DNA of 33,263 nucleotides, taken from positions 4,122-37,384 of the forward strand of contig MEYC01000098.1 in the NCBI GenBank assembly GCA_001775715.1. Reading direction: 5' to 3'. The notes under the pieces were generated by a model. It searched no databases and was not told where the DNA came from. It saw only the letters and a list, made by a program, of their open reading frames with translations. The stretch comes from Candidatus Aminicenantes bacterium RBG_16_66_30 (GTDB lineage: Bacteria; Acidobacteriota; Aminicenantia; Aminicenantales; Saccharicenantaceae). Numbering within the stretch: the first letter of the stretch is position 1; each line of letters begins with the position of its first letter. Of this stretch, positions 8,598 to 18,421 are shown piece by piece. Made by a program: the position numbers and the translations under genes.

Positions 8598-9731
8598 ATG
8601 AGACGCGCGAAACGGATCCTCCACGTGGCCGGGAACGACCTGCGGATCATGGTCGGCGACAAGGCCTTCTTCTTCTGGACCCTGGCCTTCCCGATCTTCT
8701 TCATCGTCATGTTCGGGCTCCTCTACAAGTCGGGGGAGAACGCCCCGGCCGTCGCCGAGCTGACCGTGGTCAACCTCGACGAGGGGCGGTGGGGCGGCTA
8801 TTTCGTCGAGAAGATCAAGGCCCCCAACCTGACGATCAAGACGGCCGACGCCGAGCCGGCCGAATACAGCCGCCTGCTCGTCCTGCCGGCCGACTTCTCG
8901 GCCCGGATCGAGGCCCGGCGCGACCAGGCCCTGGCCTTCAAGAAGCGCTCCGGCGCGTCGGTGAAGGCGGCCGCCCGGGTCGAGACCCGGCTCTATCAGT
9001 CGATCGCCCGGGTCATCAGCGAGCTCGTCCTCTACGGCGAGGGCGATCTCACCAAGTTCCTGGACGGACATCCCGAGTTCCGCGACATCGTCCGGGTCGA
9101 GAGCCGGTTCCCCGAAAAGACGGTCACCGTCGTCCCCAGCGGGTTCGACCACTCCATTCCCGGGACGACCATCCAGTTCATCATGATGATGGTCATCATC
9201 TACGGCGGCGTCACCGTGCTGGAGGACCGGAAGAAGGGGGTCCTGGCGCGGATGCTCTTCTCGCCGCTGTCGACGGCGGACGTCTTCCAGGCCAAGCTCC
9301 TGGGGCGGTGGTCGTTGGGCTTTCTCCAGGCGCTCATGCTCATCGTCGTCGGCAAGATCTTCTTCGGGCTGAATTTGGGCAGCCTGCCGCTCGCGCTCCT
9401 CGTCATCGCCGTCTTCGCTCTGGCCATGGCCGCGCTCAGCGTCTTCATCGGCTCGCTCTGCACGAAAGAGGACATGATCATCGGCCTGGCCGTGCTCCTC
9501 GCCAACATGTTCGCCGGCCTCGGGGGGTGCTGGTGGCCGAACGAGATCGTGCCTCCGGCCGTGCGCCGGGTGGCCATGATCTCGCCGGCCCACTGGGCCA
9601 TGGACGCGCTCCACAAGCTCCGGTTCTTCCAGGGCGGATTCGCCGATATCCTGCCGAACCTGGGGGTCCTCCTGGCGCTGTCCGTGGTCCTGGCGGTCGT
9701 CGCCGGGCGCGCGTTCAAGATCAGGGACTGA
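8598..9731 (+). CDS. ABC-2 type permease, second subunit
   Basis: Follows the first permease directly (GTG at 8592 overlaps the previous stop, ATG at 8598); VLEDRKKGVLARMLFSPLSTADVFQAKLLGRW motif plus TM cluster. Confidence 0.92.
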   Translation: MRRAKRILHVAGNDLRIMVGDKAFFFWTLAFPIFFIVMFGLLYKSGENAPAVAELTVVNLDEGRWGGYFVEKIKAPNLTIKTADAEPAEYSRLLVLPADFSARIEARRDQALAFKKRSGASVKAAARVETRLYQSIARVISELVLYGEGDLTKFLDGHPEFRDIVRVESRFPEKTVTVVPSGFDHSIPGTTIQFIMMMVIIYGGVTVLEDRKKGVLARMLFSPLSTADVFQAKLLGRWSLGFLQALMLIVVGKIFFGLNLGSLPLALLVIAVFALAMAALSVFIGSLCTKEDMIIGLAVLLANMFAGLGGCWWPNEIVPPAVRRVAMISPAHWAMDALHKLRFFQGGFADILPNLGVLLALSVVLAVVAGRAFKIRD

Positions 9732-9737
9732 CGCGGG

Positions 9738-11114
9738 TCAGAACTGCCGGGTGCCGCTGAGCGGCAGGACGATGCGGAAGGTCGTGCCCTTGTCGGGCTC
9801 GCTCTCGGCCTCGATCCCCCCGCCGTGCATCTTGGCCACGGAGAGGGCGATGGCCAGGCCCAGACCCGTGCCCCCGTCGGAGGCGGTCCGGGCCTTGTCC
9901 ACGCGGTAGAACCGGTCGAAGATGAACGGCATGTGTTCGGCCGCGATGCCGATCCCCGTGTCCGTGATGGACGCGACCGCGTGGCTGTCCCTCCGGGCGA
10001 GCGAGGCCGTTATCGCGCCGCCGTCCGGCGTGTAGCGGATGGCGTTGTCGAGGACGTTCAGGAACAGCTGCTTCAGTTTGACCCGGTCGCCCCGGACCTT
10101 GAGGTCGTCCATCGGGCCGAGGTCGAGCCGCAGGCCCTTGTCCTGGACGAGGAGCTCCATGTCCTGGGCCAGCTCGCCGATGAGGTCCTTGAGCCGGATG
10201 TCCTCGAAATCGACCGGCTCCGAACCCGAATCGCTCCTCGCGAGGAGGAGCATCTTGCCGACGACCTCGGACATGTAGGCGACTTCCTGGGACACGAGCT
10301 CGAGCGACCTCTGGTATTCGTCCTCGCTCCGGCTCTTCTCCAGGGCCAGGGAGGATTCGGCCTGGATGATGGCCAGCGGCGTCCGCAGCTCGTGGGAGGC
10401 GTCGGCCACGAACTGGCGCTCCTTCTTGAACGCGGCCTCGAGCCGTCCGATCATCCCGTTCAGCGTCGTGGCCAGCAGGCCCAGCTCGTCGTCCGTCTGG
10501 ACGTCGATGCGCCGGCTCAGGTCGCTTTCGCCGATCCCCCGGGCCGTCTCGGCGATCTGCTCGACCGGCCGGAGGGTCCGGTCCGTCAGGAATATCCCGC
10601 CGATGCCGGCCAGGATGACGACGAAGATGGACGAGTTCAGGATGACCATGCGGAAGATGGCCAGGACGCTGACAATCTCATTCGTCGTCCGCCCGACGAC
10701 GAGGGCGACGCGGGTCTGGGAATCGACGTTGAACGGCGCCGCGTAGAGCCGCACGTCCGGCCCCTCGGCCCGCCCGGCCGACTGGAACGCGCTCTTCCCA
10801 AAGAGGGCCTGCTCGACGGTCTTGTCGATGTTGGAGAACTGGACGTTGGGGCCGAGGCGCTGCATGAGGACGCCGTCCGCGTCATAGATCATGACGAGCT
10901 CGTTGACCTTCTCGTCGAACGTGAACTGGCGGCCGTCGTAAGTGATGGATCCCTGAAGCTCGATGAACCGCGTCCGGAGCGAGTCGTCGAGGTTCCGGTA
11001 GAGGTTCCGCGAGAGGAGGGTGTAGGCGAACGTGCCGAAGACGGCCAGCATGGCCACGATCGCCGCCAGATACCAGAGGGTCAGGCGGAACTTGATGCTC
11101 TTGAGGAACTTCAT
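9738..11114 (-). CDS. Sensor histidine kinase, heavy-metal-sensor-like architecture
   Basis: N-terminal [20 protein letters not shown], second [29 protein letters not shown]-box, N/G boxes [14 protein letters not shown] and [20 protein letters not shown]. Confidence 0.95.
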   Translation of the reverse strand: MKFLKSIKFRLTLWYLAAIVAMLAVFGTFAYTLLSRNLYRNLDDSLRTRFIELQGSITYDGRQFTFDEKVNELVMIYDADGVLMQRLGPNVQFSNIDKTVEQALFGKSAFQSAGRAEGPDVRLYAAPFNVDSQTRVALVVGRTTNEIVSVLAIFRMVILNSSIFVVILAGIGGIFLTDRTLRPVEQIAETARGIGESDLSRRIDVQTDDELGLLATTLNGMIGRLEAAFKKERQFVADASHELRTPLAIIQAESSLALEKSRSEDEYQRSLELVSQEVAYMSEVVGKMLLLARSDSGSEPVDFEDIRLKDLIGELAQDMELLVQDKGLRLDLGPMDDLKVRGDRVKLKQLFLNVLDNAIRYTPDGGAITASLARRDSHAVASITDTGIGIAAEHMPFIFDRFYRVDKARTASDGGTGLGLAIALSVAKMHGGGIEAESEPDKGTTFRIVLPLSGTRQF

Positions 11115-11782
11115 GGGACGCGCAGACGGTAGCCCGCTCCTCTCACGGTCTGGATCAGGCTGTCCTCGCCCTCCCGGTCGATCTTCTTGCGCAGGCGACG
11201 GACATAGACGTCGATGATGTTCGAGAGGCCGTCGAACTCGTAGTCCCAGACGTTCTCGCCGAGCATGGTCCGGGTGACCACGGCGTTGGGGCGGCGCATG
11301 AAGTATTCGAGGATGGCGTACTCCTTCGAGGTCAGCTCGACGCGCCGGCCGTCCCGCCAGACCTCCCGGCTCTGCGGGTCGAGCGTCATGTCCCCGACCT
11401 CGTACTTCTGGACCTTGGGCAGGATGTCGCGCCGGAGCAGGGCGCGCAGGCGCGCCAGAAGCTCGGCGAAGGCGAAGGGCTTGACGACGTAGTCGTCGGC
11501 GCCCGTGTCGAGCCCGGTCACCCTGTCCTCGACGCTGTCCTTGGCCGTGAGCATGAGAACGGGCGTGTTGACGCCCTTGGCCCGGAGGTCGCGGCAGACG
11601 GCGAGTCCGTCCTTCTTGGGCAGCATGATGTCCAGGACGATGAGGTCGAACGGCGTCGTCTCGGCCATGTACTGCGCTTCTTCTCCATCGTAGGCGCTGT
11701 CGACGGCGTACCCCTCTTCGAGAAGCCCTCTCTTGATGATGCCGGCCAGTCGCCTGGAATCTTCGACTACGAGGATCCTCAT
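11111..11782 (-). CDS. OmpR/PhoB-family response regulator
   Basis: [14 protein letters not shown]...[14 protein letters not shown]...[12 protein letters not shown]...[10 protein letters not shown] plus winged HTH; 4-bp overlap with the kinase gene. Confidence 0.96.
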   Translation of the reverse strand: MRILVVEDSRRLAGIIKRGLLEEGYAVDSAYDGEEAQYMAETTPFDLIVLDIMLPKKDGLAVCRDLRAKGVNTPVLMLTAKDSVEDRVTGLDTGADDYVVKPFAFAELLARLRALLRRDILPKVQKYEVGDMTLDPQSREVWRDGRRVELTSKEYAILEYFMRRPNAVVTRTMLGENVWDYEFDGLSNIIDVYVRRLRKKIDREGEDSLIQTVRGAGYRLRVP

Positions 11783-11841
11783 CCGTTTCTCTCCCGAGAG
11801 TCGTGCGGTGACAGGCCTAGCATACCGCATTTCAGATGAAT

Positions 11842-11870
11842 ATATTATGAAAATAGAATGAAAACGTCAA
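11842..11870 (-). promoter_or_regulatory. Sigma70-type promoter for the TCS operon
   Basis: On the minus strand TTGACG (11870-11865), 17-bp spacer, TAATAT (11847-11842). Confidence 0.75.
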
Positions 11871-11878
11871 CCTCATTT

Positions 11879-11917
11879 TTAATCTAAAATTAATCTTCGT
11901 TTAACATTGGTTTCATC
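11879..11917. promoter_or_regulatory. Candidate response-regulator operator: 11-bp-phased direct repeats
   Basis: TTAATC 11879, TTAATC 11890, TTAACA 11901, TTCATC 11912, each exactly 11 bp apart, just upstream of the TCS -35. Confidence 0.65.
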
Positions 11918-11971
11918 TCCGGCTGATACTGTGACCTGGAACGGGCGAGATCGACGACCTTGGAGAAGACC

Positions 11972-12580
11972 ATGAATGCGATCCTGATGAAACACAACTC
12001 CCTGATGGAGCGGATCGTCAGGGAATACGGCGCCATGATCCGGGCCGCGGTCCAGAAGTCCCTCGGCTTGATGGCGCCCACGGAGGACCTCATCGCCGAG
12101 ATCCATTTCGCGGTCTTCATGACCCTGCGGAAGCTCGGCGAGGGCTGGACGCCGCCGCGGTCGTTCGTGTCCACGGTCGTCAGGAACAAGGTCAACGAGC
12201 TCCTATGGCAGAAGCACTGGGACACGGACGACATCAGCAGGATCAAGAAGCACCGGGCCGAGCAGACCCTCCGCCGGGAGGAGGCCATGGCCCACATCCA
12301 TACCCTCACCCCGGGCGAATTCAAGGTCTTCCGGCTGCTGGGGCTGGGCCTGACGAACCAGGAGGTCGCCGAGAGCCTCTTCATCTCCCCCCTGACCGTC
12401 AGGACCCACGTCAAGAGGATCCACTCCAAGTGCGGCATCCAGGGCCGGGCCAAGCTGGCCCTCGCGGCCTACCAGGCGTGCTATCGCGAGCACGCGGAGA
12501 GCCCCGATGCCGCCGGCCTGACCTCCCACGGCCCCGGCGGGTATCTCAAGCCGAACCTGCTCTCCGAACAGGCTAACTAG
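11972..12580 (+). CDS. Regulator combining an ECF sigma region-2-like N-terminus with a LuxR/GerE HTH
   Basis: PTEDLIAEIHFAVFMTLRKL...RSFVSTVVRNKVNELLWQKHW resembles sigma region 2; LTPGEFKVFRLLGLGLTNQEVAESLFISPLTVRTHVKRIHSKCGI is a LuxR-type HTH. ATG 11972 with SD GGAGAAG. Confidence 0.8.
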   Translation: MNAILMKHNSLMERIVREYGAMIRAAVQKSLGLMAPTEDLIAEIHFAVFMTLRKLGEGWTPPRSFVSTVVRNKVNELLWQKHWDTDDISRIKKHRAEQTLRREEAMAHIHTLTPGEFKVFRLLGLGLTNQEVAESLFISPLTVRTHVKRIHSKCGIQGRAKLALAAYQACYREHAESPDAAGLTSHGPGGYLKPNLLSEQAN

Positions 12581-12600
12581 GACAGGCCGCCCCCCTTTCA

Positions 12601-12629
12601 TTGACTCCCGACGGGCCCCGTGCTATTTT
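12601..12629 (+). promoter_or_regulatory. Sigma70-type promoter for the repeat lipoprotein
   Basis: TTGACT (12601-12606), 17-bp spacer, TATTTT (12624-12629). Confidence 0.55.
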
Positions 12630-12656
12630 GTGAGCAAGCGGCTCCCGAGGGACCCA

Positions 12657-14359
12657 TGCCAGAGATTATCCGACGCTCTCGGCCTACGGCTGCCGCTCTG
12701 TGCTTCGCCGGCTTCCTTCTGTCCTTCGCGGCGTGCAAGTCGTCGACCGCGCCGGGCCCCCCCGCCGCGCAATACCAGCTGACGGTCGCGGCCTCGCCCT
12801 CGAACGGAGGGGCGGTCGCGAAGTCGCCCGACCAGGCCCAGTACGCGTCCGGGACGGTCGTGACCCTAACGGCGACGCCCGCGGCCGGCTATCTGTTCAC
12901 CCGCTGGGCCGGGGACGCTGCGGGAACGGCCAACCCGACCACGGTCACGATGAGCGCAAACCGGAGCGTGAGCGCGGTCTTCACGTCGACGACCCCGCGG
13001 CACACGCTGACCGTCGCGGTCTCGCCCTCGACGGGCGGGATCGTCGCGAGATCGCCCAACCTGGCCGAGTACGAGACGGGGACGGTCGTGACGCTGACGG
13101 CGACGCCCGCCTCGGGCTATGAGTTCACCCGTTGGGAGGGGGACGCCTCCGGGACGGCCAATCCCGCTTCGGTCACGATGGACGCGAACAAGAGCGTCAT
13201 CGCCGTCTTCACGGCCACGGTGCGATACACGCTGACCGTCGTCGCTTCGCCCACGGGCGGCGGGACCGTGACGCGATCGCCCGATCTGGCCCAGTACGAT
13301 CCGGGCACGGTCGTGACCCTGACGGCGACACCGGCATTGGGCTACGCGTTCTCGCGCTGGGACGGAGGCCTGACCGGGACGGCCAATCCGGCGACGGTCG
13401 CGATGAGCGCGGACCGGACCGTGACCGCGATCTTCACGGAAACGGACACGCCGGTCATCCGGCTCTCTCCGGCGAGCCTGTTCTTCTCGGCGACCCGCGG
13501 GGGGCCGGCTCCCTTGGCCCAGGCCGTCAGCGTCGAGAACGCCGACGGAGGGACGCTGAGCGGATTGGCCCGGGGCTTCCCCGACGGCGAGCCGAATTGG
13601 CTGACGGCGACGCTCAGCGGGTCCATCGCGCCGGCGACGCTCACGGCCCAGGTCTCCATGTACGATCCCTTCGGCCACCCCCTCGCGCCGGGGACGTACG
13701 CGACCCGCGTCGCCATCTCGTCGGCGACGGCGGCGAACAGCCCTCAGGACATCGCCGTGACGTTCACGATCCTCTCCGAGACGACCCTGACCGCGTTCGC
13801 CGCCTTCGACAACACCGTCATGGCGTCCACCCACGACGCCCAGCCGGCGAACAGGGTCTACTTCGATACCCCCCTAGCCGTGGGCGCCGATTATATCGGG
13901 AGCCCCCCCGGCTATGAGACCATCCAGGCCGCGTCGGCCGTCCTCTTCGATGTCCAGTCTCAGATCGCCGGGCGGAACATCGTCCGGGCGACCCTGCGCC
14001 TGTTCGTCCACACGTCCCGGGGGGACCTGTCCGTCACGCCGCTCATCCGGGTGAGCGCGTTCGCCTCCCTGTGGAATCCGGCCACGTTGACATGGAACGC
14101 CTGGCAGACGATGCAGGTCCATGCGACCGGAACGGCCGTTCAGGACGCGCCGTCGAGCCCGGCTATCCCGGTCGATCTCGACGTCACGACGATCGTCAGG
14201 AACTGGGCCTCCTCGGCCTGGAACAACTACGGCCTCCAGATCGATTCCCTGAACCACCCCTATCCGGGGTCGACGTCCTTGCAGACGACCCGCTTCCAGA
14301 GCCTCGAGCAGTTCTTTGACCTGACGCGGAGGCCCCTGCTCATCGTCGAATTCCAGTGA
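12657..14359 (+). CDS. Lipoprotein with three InlB-B-like repeats and a C-terminal DNRLRE-type domain
   Basis: LCFAGFLLSFAAC lipobox; three repeats YxLTVxxSPxxGGxVxxSPDxxxYxxGTVVTLTATPAxGYxFxRWxGDxxGTANPxxVTMxAxxxVxAxF; C-terminus with AAFDNTVMAS...VLFDV..I.G..IVRATLRLFV...ATLTWNAW. Confidence 0.83.
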
Positions 14360-14372
14360 CGGGGCCGGGGCC

Positions 14373-15164
14373 CTATTCCCACAGATAGTAGCGCACGTAG
14401 TCGATGACGTACCGCAGCGGGAAGATGGCGTCGTCGATCCCTTGCTGGCCGCCCCAGTTGCCGCCGATGGCTGTATTGAGGAGCAGGTAGAACGGCCGGT
14501 CGAATCGCCAGTAATCGGGGTACCTGGAATCCTTCCGGTAGGTGAAATACTTCTCTCCGTCGACGATGAAATCCAGCCGGTCGGCGTGCCAATCGACCGC
14601 GTATACGTGGAAGTCCGAGAACGGATCGGCGATGTCGATGTGCCCGCCCCGATCGACCTTCCCGGGATCGTTGACGGAACCCGGCGTGTGGACGGTGGCG
14701 TAGATCATGTCCGGCTCGTAGCCGACGTTCTCCATGATGTCGATCTCGCCGCATTCCGGCCAACCCGCCTGGGGGATGTTCGTGCCCATCATCCAGATGG
14801 CCGGCCACGAGCCGCGACCCGTGGGGATCTTGGCCCGGACCTCGATCCGGCCCCGGAAGAACTCCCGTTTTCCCAGGGTGTTCACGCTGGCCGAGGTGTA
14901 ATGCGCCCCGGCGTATTCCTCTTTTCGGGACTCGATGACGAGATTGCCGCCCTCGACCCGGGCGTTCTCGAGGCGCCCCTCCGTGTAGTACTGGGCCTCC
15001 TGGTTCCGGATGAGGCCGACCTCGTAGCTCCACACCGCCGGATCGGGCGGCCCGTCGGCGCTGAACTCCTCCGCCCAGACGAGCACGGGCTCCGGCGGCT
15101 CCTCCGGCGCGGCGCACGACAGGGCCAGCGCGGCGGCCAGAAGGAGCGGGATGAAGGGCTTCAT
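14373..15164 (-). CDS. Glycoside hydrolase family 16 lipoprotein (laminarinase-like)
   Basis: Lipobox LLLAAALALSC; RIEVRAKIPTGRGSWPAIWMMGTN...GEIDIMENVGYEPDMIYATVHTPG contains the GH16 ExDxxE catalytic motif. Confidence 0.93.
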   Translation of the reverse strand: MKPFIPLLLAAALALSCAAPEEPPEPVLVWAEEFSADGPPDPAVWSYEVGLIRNQEAQYYTEGRLENARVEGGNLVIESRKEEYAGAHYTSASVNTLGKREFFRGRIEVRAKIPTGRGSWPAIWMMGTNIPQAGWPECGEIDIMENVGYEPDMIYATVHTPGSVNDPGKVDRGGHIDIADPFSDFHVYAVDWHADRLDFIVDGEKYFTYRKDSRYPDYWRFDRPFYLLLNTAIGGNWGGQQGIDDAIFPLRYVIDYVRYYLWE

Positions 15165-18100
15165 GGGACGGGCAGGGATCTCTTGACTTCGAAGTGCCAT
15201 TTCCAGACCTCATAGATCGCCGGGTAGACGATGAGCTCGAGGAGGAACGACGTGAAGATCCCCCCGATCATCGGCGCGGTGATGCGCTTCATGACGTCGG
15301 CGCCGGCTCCGATCGACCACATGATGGGAACGAGGCCGATGAAGGTCGTCGAGACGGACATGAACTTGGGGCGCAGGCGCTTGACCGCGCCGTAGCGGAT
15401 GGCGTCCTGGAGGTCGGCCAGGCCGCGCATCCGGCCCTCGGACTTGGCCTGCTCGTAGGCCAGGTCGAGATAGAGGAGCATGAAGATGCCCGTCTCGGCG
15501 TCGACGCCGAGCAGGGCGATGAGCCCCACCCAGACGCCGATGCTCATGTTGTAGCCGAGGGCGTAGAGAAGCCAGAAAGCGCCCACGGCCGAAAAGGGCA
15601 CGGCCAGGAGCACGATCGCCGTCTTCGCGAGCGACCGCGTGTTGAGATAGAGCAGGAGGAAGATCAGGAGGAGGGTCACCGGCAGGACCACGGCGAGCCG
15701 TTTCCTGACCCGCTGCATGACCTCGTACTGCCCGCTCCACGCCAGGGAATGCCCGGCCGGCAGGCGGACGCTCTGGCGGATGACCTTGTCCGCCTCGCGG
15801 GTATAGTCGCCCTGGTCGACCCCGGTGATGTCGATATAGACATAGCCCGTGAGCAGGCCGTTCTCGTTGCGGATCATGGACGGGCCCGAGGCCAGCTTGA
15901 TCGTCGCCAGCTGGGAGAGCGGGATCTGCCGGTCCCCGCCGGCCGCCACCAGGACCCGCCCGAGCGCGTCGAGGTCGGCCCGGAAATCCCGCATGTACCG
16001 GATGTTGACCGGGTAGCGCTCCCGCCCCTCGATCGTGGTCGTGATGTTCTCCCCGCCGATGGCCCGCTGGATGACCTCCTGGACCGCGGCGATGCTCAGG
16101 CCGTAGCGGGACAGGGCCTCCCGGTTGCACTCGATGTCCAGGAAGTAGCCGCTCGCGGTCTTCTCGGCGAAGACGCTACGGGTCCCCTCGACCTGGTTGA
16201 GCGCGGCCTCGACCTGGGCGCCGATCTCCTCGATGGTGTCGAGGTCCGAGCCGGAGATCTTGAGGCCGACGGGGGTCCGCAGGCCGGTGCTCAGCATCTC
16301 GATGCGGCCGCGGATGGGCATGGTCCAGGAATTGGCCAGACCCGGCAGGGCCAGGGCCTCGTCCATCAGATTGATCAGGTCCTCCTGGGAGATGTTGTCG
16401 GGCGTGAAGTGCCGGAAAACAGATTTGGCCCAGCCCGGGGCCCAGGAGGAATACCATGTCGGCACTTTCCGCCACTCGCTCTTGGGCTTCAGGGTGATGA
16501 CCGTCTCGAGCATCGAGAGGGGGGCGGGATCGGTCGACGTGTCGGCCCGGCCGGCCTTGCCCAGGACCCGGTCGACCTCTGGGAATTCCCGGATGATCCG
16601 GTCGGTCACCTGGAGGATCTTCTGGGCTTCTGTGATCGAGATCCCCGGCATGGTCGTGGGCATGTAGAGGAGCGATCCCTCCTCGAGCGGGGGCATGAAC
16701 TCCGAGCCGATCTCGAGGAAGACGGGGACCGTCGCCGCGACCAGCACGAGCGCGGCGCCGATGACCAGCCATTTCTTCCTCAGCGTCCAGCGGACGACGG
16801 GATCGTAGATCCTCATCAGGAAGCGGCTGACCGGATGGCTGTCCTCGTTCCGGATCTTGCCGACGAGGACCGCGTTGGCCGTCCGGCTGAGCCAGCGCGG
16901 CCGGAAATCGAAGTTCCTCGCGTGCATGAACAGGACGCGCAGGGCGGGATCGAGGGTGATGACCAGGATCGCGGCGATGATCATCGACAGGTTCTTGGTG
17001 TAGGCCAGCGGCTTGAACAGGCGGCCTTCCTGGGCCTCGAGGGTCAGCACCGGGAGGAAGGACACGGCGATGACGAGGAGGGCGAAGAAGCTCGGCCGCG
17101 CGACCTGCTTGACGGCGCCGATCACGACCGCCCGGTCGTCGCCGGGGCGGCCCGCCTTATGCCACTGCTCGAGCTTCTTGTGCGTCTGCTCGACGACGAC
17201 CACCGCCGCGTCGTCGAGGGCGCCGATGGCGATGGCCAGGCCGCCGAGGGACATGATGTTGGCGGTGATGCCGAGCATGCGGAAGGGGATGAACGAGAGC
17301 AGGACCGCCACGGGGATGGTGATGACCGGGATGAGGGCGCTGGGGATGTGCCAGAGGAACAGGAAGATCATCAGGCTGACGGTCACGAGGATCTGGAGGA
17401 GCGTCGACTTGAGATTGCCGATGGCCCGGTGGATGAGATCGGAGCGGTCGTAGACGGGAACGACCTTGACGCCGGGGGGCAGTCCGGGCTCGACCTCTTT
17501 GAGCTTGGCTTTGACGCGATCGATGACCTTGAGGGCGTTCTGGCCCTGCCGCATGACCACGATAGCCGAGACGGCCTCGCCCTGGCCGTCGAGCTCGGCG
17601 ACGCCGCGGCGGATATCGGGCCCGAGAACGACCTGCCCGAGGTCCTTGATCCGGATCGGCGTGCCGCTCGGACTGGCCGAAACGACGATGTCCTCGAAAT
17701 CCTTCGTCGATTTCGCGTAGCCCCGGCCGCGGACCATGTATTCGGTCCCGCCGAACTCGACCAGGCGGCCGCCGACCTCGGCGTTCCCCTGGCGCACGGC
17801 CTCGGTCACCTGGCTGATCGTGATGCCGTAGGCCTGGAGGCGGTTGGGATCGAGGTTGACCTGGTACTGGTTCCCGAAGCCGCCCACGGCCGCCACCTCG
17901 GCGACGCCGGGCACGGACTTGAGATGGTACCTCAGATACCAGTCCTGCACGGACCGGAGCTCGGCCAGGTTGTAGCTGCGGGACTCGTCAATGAGCGCGT
18001 ACTGATAGATCCAGCCGAGGCCGGTCGCGTCGGGCCCGAGCTCGGTCTTGGCCCCTTCGGGGAGCTGGGAGAGCACGGGCGAAAGGTACTCCAGGGTCCG

Positions 18101-18421
18101 GGAGCGGGCCCAATAGATGTCGGTGCCCTCCTCGAAGATGACGTAGACGTAGGAATAGCCGAAGTCCGAGAAGCCGCGGACCGACTGGACGCGGGGCGTC
18201 CCGAGCATGGCCGAGACGATCGGATAGGTCAGCTGGTCCTCGACGATGTCGGGGCTCCGGTCCCAGCGCGAGAAGATGATGACCTGAGTGTCGCTCAGGT
18301 CGGGGATGGCGTCGAGGGACAGGTTCTGGATGGACCAGACGCCGGCCAGGCAGGCGGCGGCCACGGCGGCGATGACCAGGACCTTGTTGTTGACCGAGAA
18401 GTCGATGATGCGGTCGATCAT
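15161..18421 (-). CDS. Heavy-metal-efflux RND permease (CusA/CzcA family)
   Basis: 1086 aa; MIDRIIDFSVNNKVLVIAAV..., RSVRGFSDFGYSYVYVIFEEGTDIYWARSR, GALDDAAVVVVEQTHKKLE, IRGRIEMLSTGLRTPVGLKISG typical of HME-RND. Confidence 0.96.
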   Translation of the reverse strand: MIDRIIDFSVNNKVLVIAAVAAACLAGVWSIQNLSLDAIPDLSDTQVIIFSRWDRSPDIVEDQLTYPIVSAMLGTPRVQSVRGFSDFGYSYVYVIFEEGTDIYWARSRTLEYLSPVLSQLPEGAKTELGPDATGLGWIYQYALIDESRSYNLAELRSVQDWYLRYHLKSVPGVAEVAAVGGFGNQYQVNLDPNRLQAYGITISQVTEAVRQGNAEVGGRLVEFGGTEYMVRGRGYAKSTKDFEDIVVSASPSGTPIRIKDLGQVVLGPDIRRGVAELDGQGEAVSAIVVMRQGQNALKVIDRVKAKLKEVEPGLPPGVKVVPVYDRSDLIHRAIGNLKSTLLQILVTVSLMIFLFLWHIPSALIPVITIPVAVLLSFIPFRMLGITANIMSLGGLAIAIGALDDAAVVVVEQTHKKLEQWHKAGRPGDDRAVVIGAVKQVARPSFFALLVIAVSFLPVLTLEAQEGRLFKPLAYTKNLSMIIAAILVITLDPALRVLFMHARNFDFRPRWLSRTANAVLVGKIRNEDSHPVSRFLMRIYDPVVRWTLRKKWLVIGAALVLVAATVPVFLEIGSEFMPPLEEGSLLYMPTTMPGISITEAQKILQVTDRIIREFPEVDRVLGKAGRADTSTDPAPLSMLETVITLKPKSEWRKVPTWYSSWAPGWAKSVFRHFTPDNISQEDLINLMDEALALPGLANSWTMPIRGRIEMLSTGLRTPVGLKISGSDLDTIEEIGAQVEAALNQVEGTRSVFAEKTASGYFLDIECNREALSRYGLSIAAVQEVIQRAIGGENITTTIEGRERYPVNIRYMRDFRADLDALGRVLVAAGGDRQIPLSQLATIKLASGPSMIRNENGLLTGYVYIDITGVDQGDYTREADKVIRQSVRLPAGHSLAWSGQYEVMQRVRKRLAVVLPVTLLLIFLLLYLNTRSLAKTAIVLLAVPFSAVGAFWLLYALGYNMSIGVWVGLIALLGVDAETGIFMLLYLDLAYEQAKSEGRMRGLADLQDAIRYGAVKRLRPKFMSVSTTFIGLVPIMWSIGAGADVMKRITAPMIGGIFTSFLLELIVYPAIYEVWKWHFEVKRSLPVP

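Noticed and set aside
6717-9614. 965-aa minus-strand ORF opposite the ABC exporter operon
   Set aside because: Shadow ORF of three well-supported plus-strand ABC genes; low-complexity composition.
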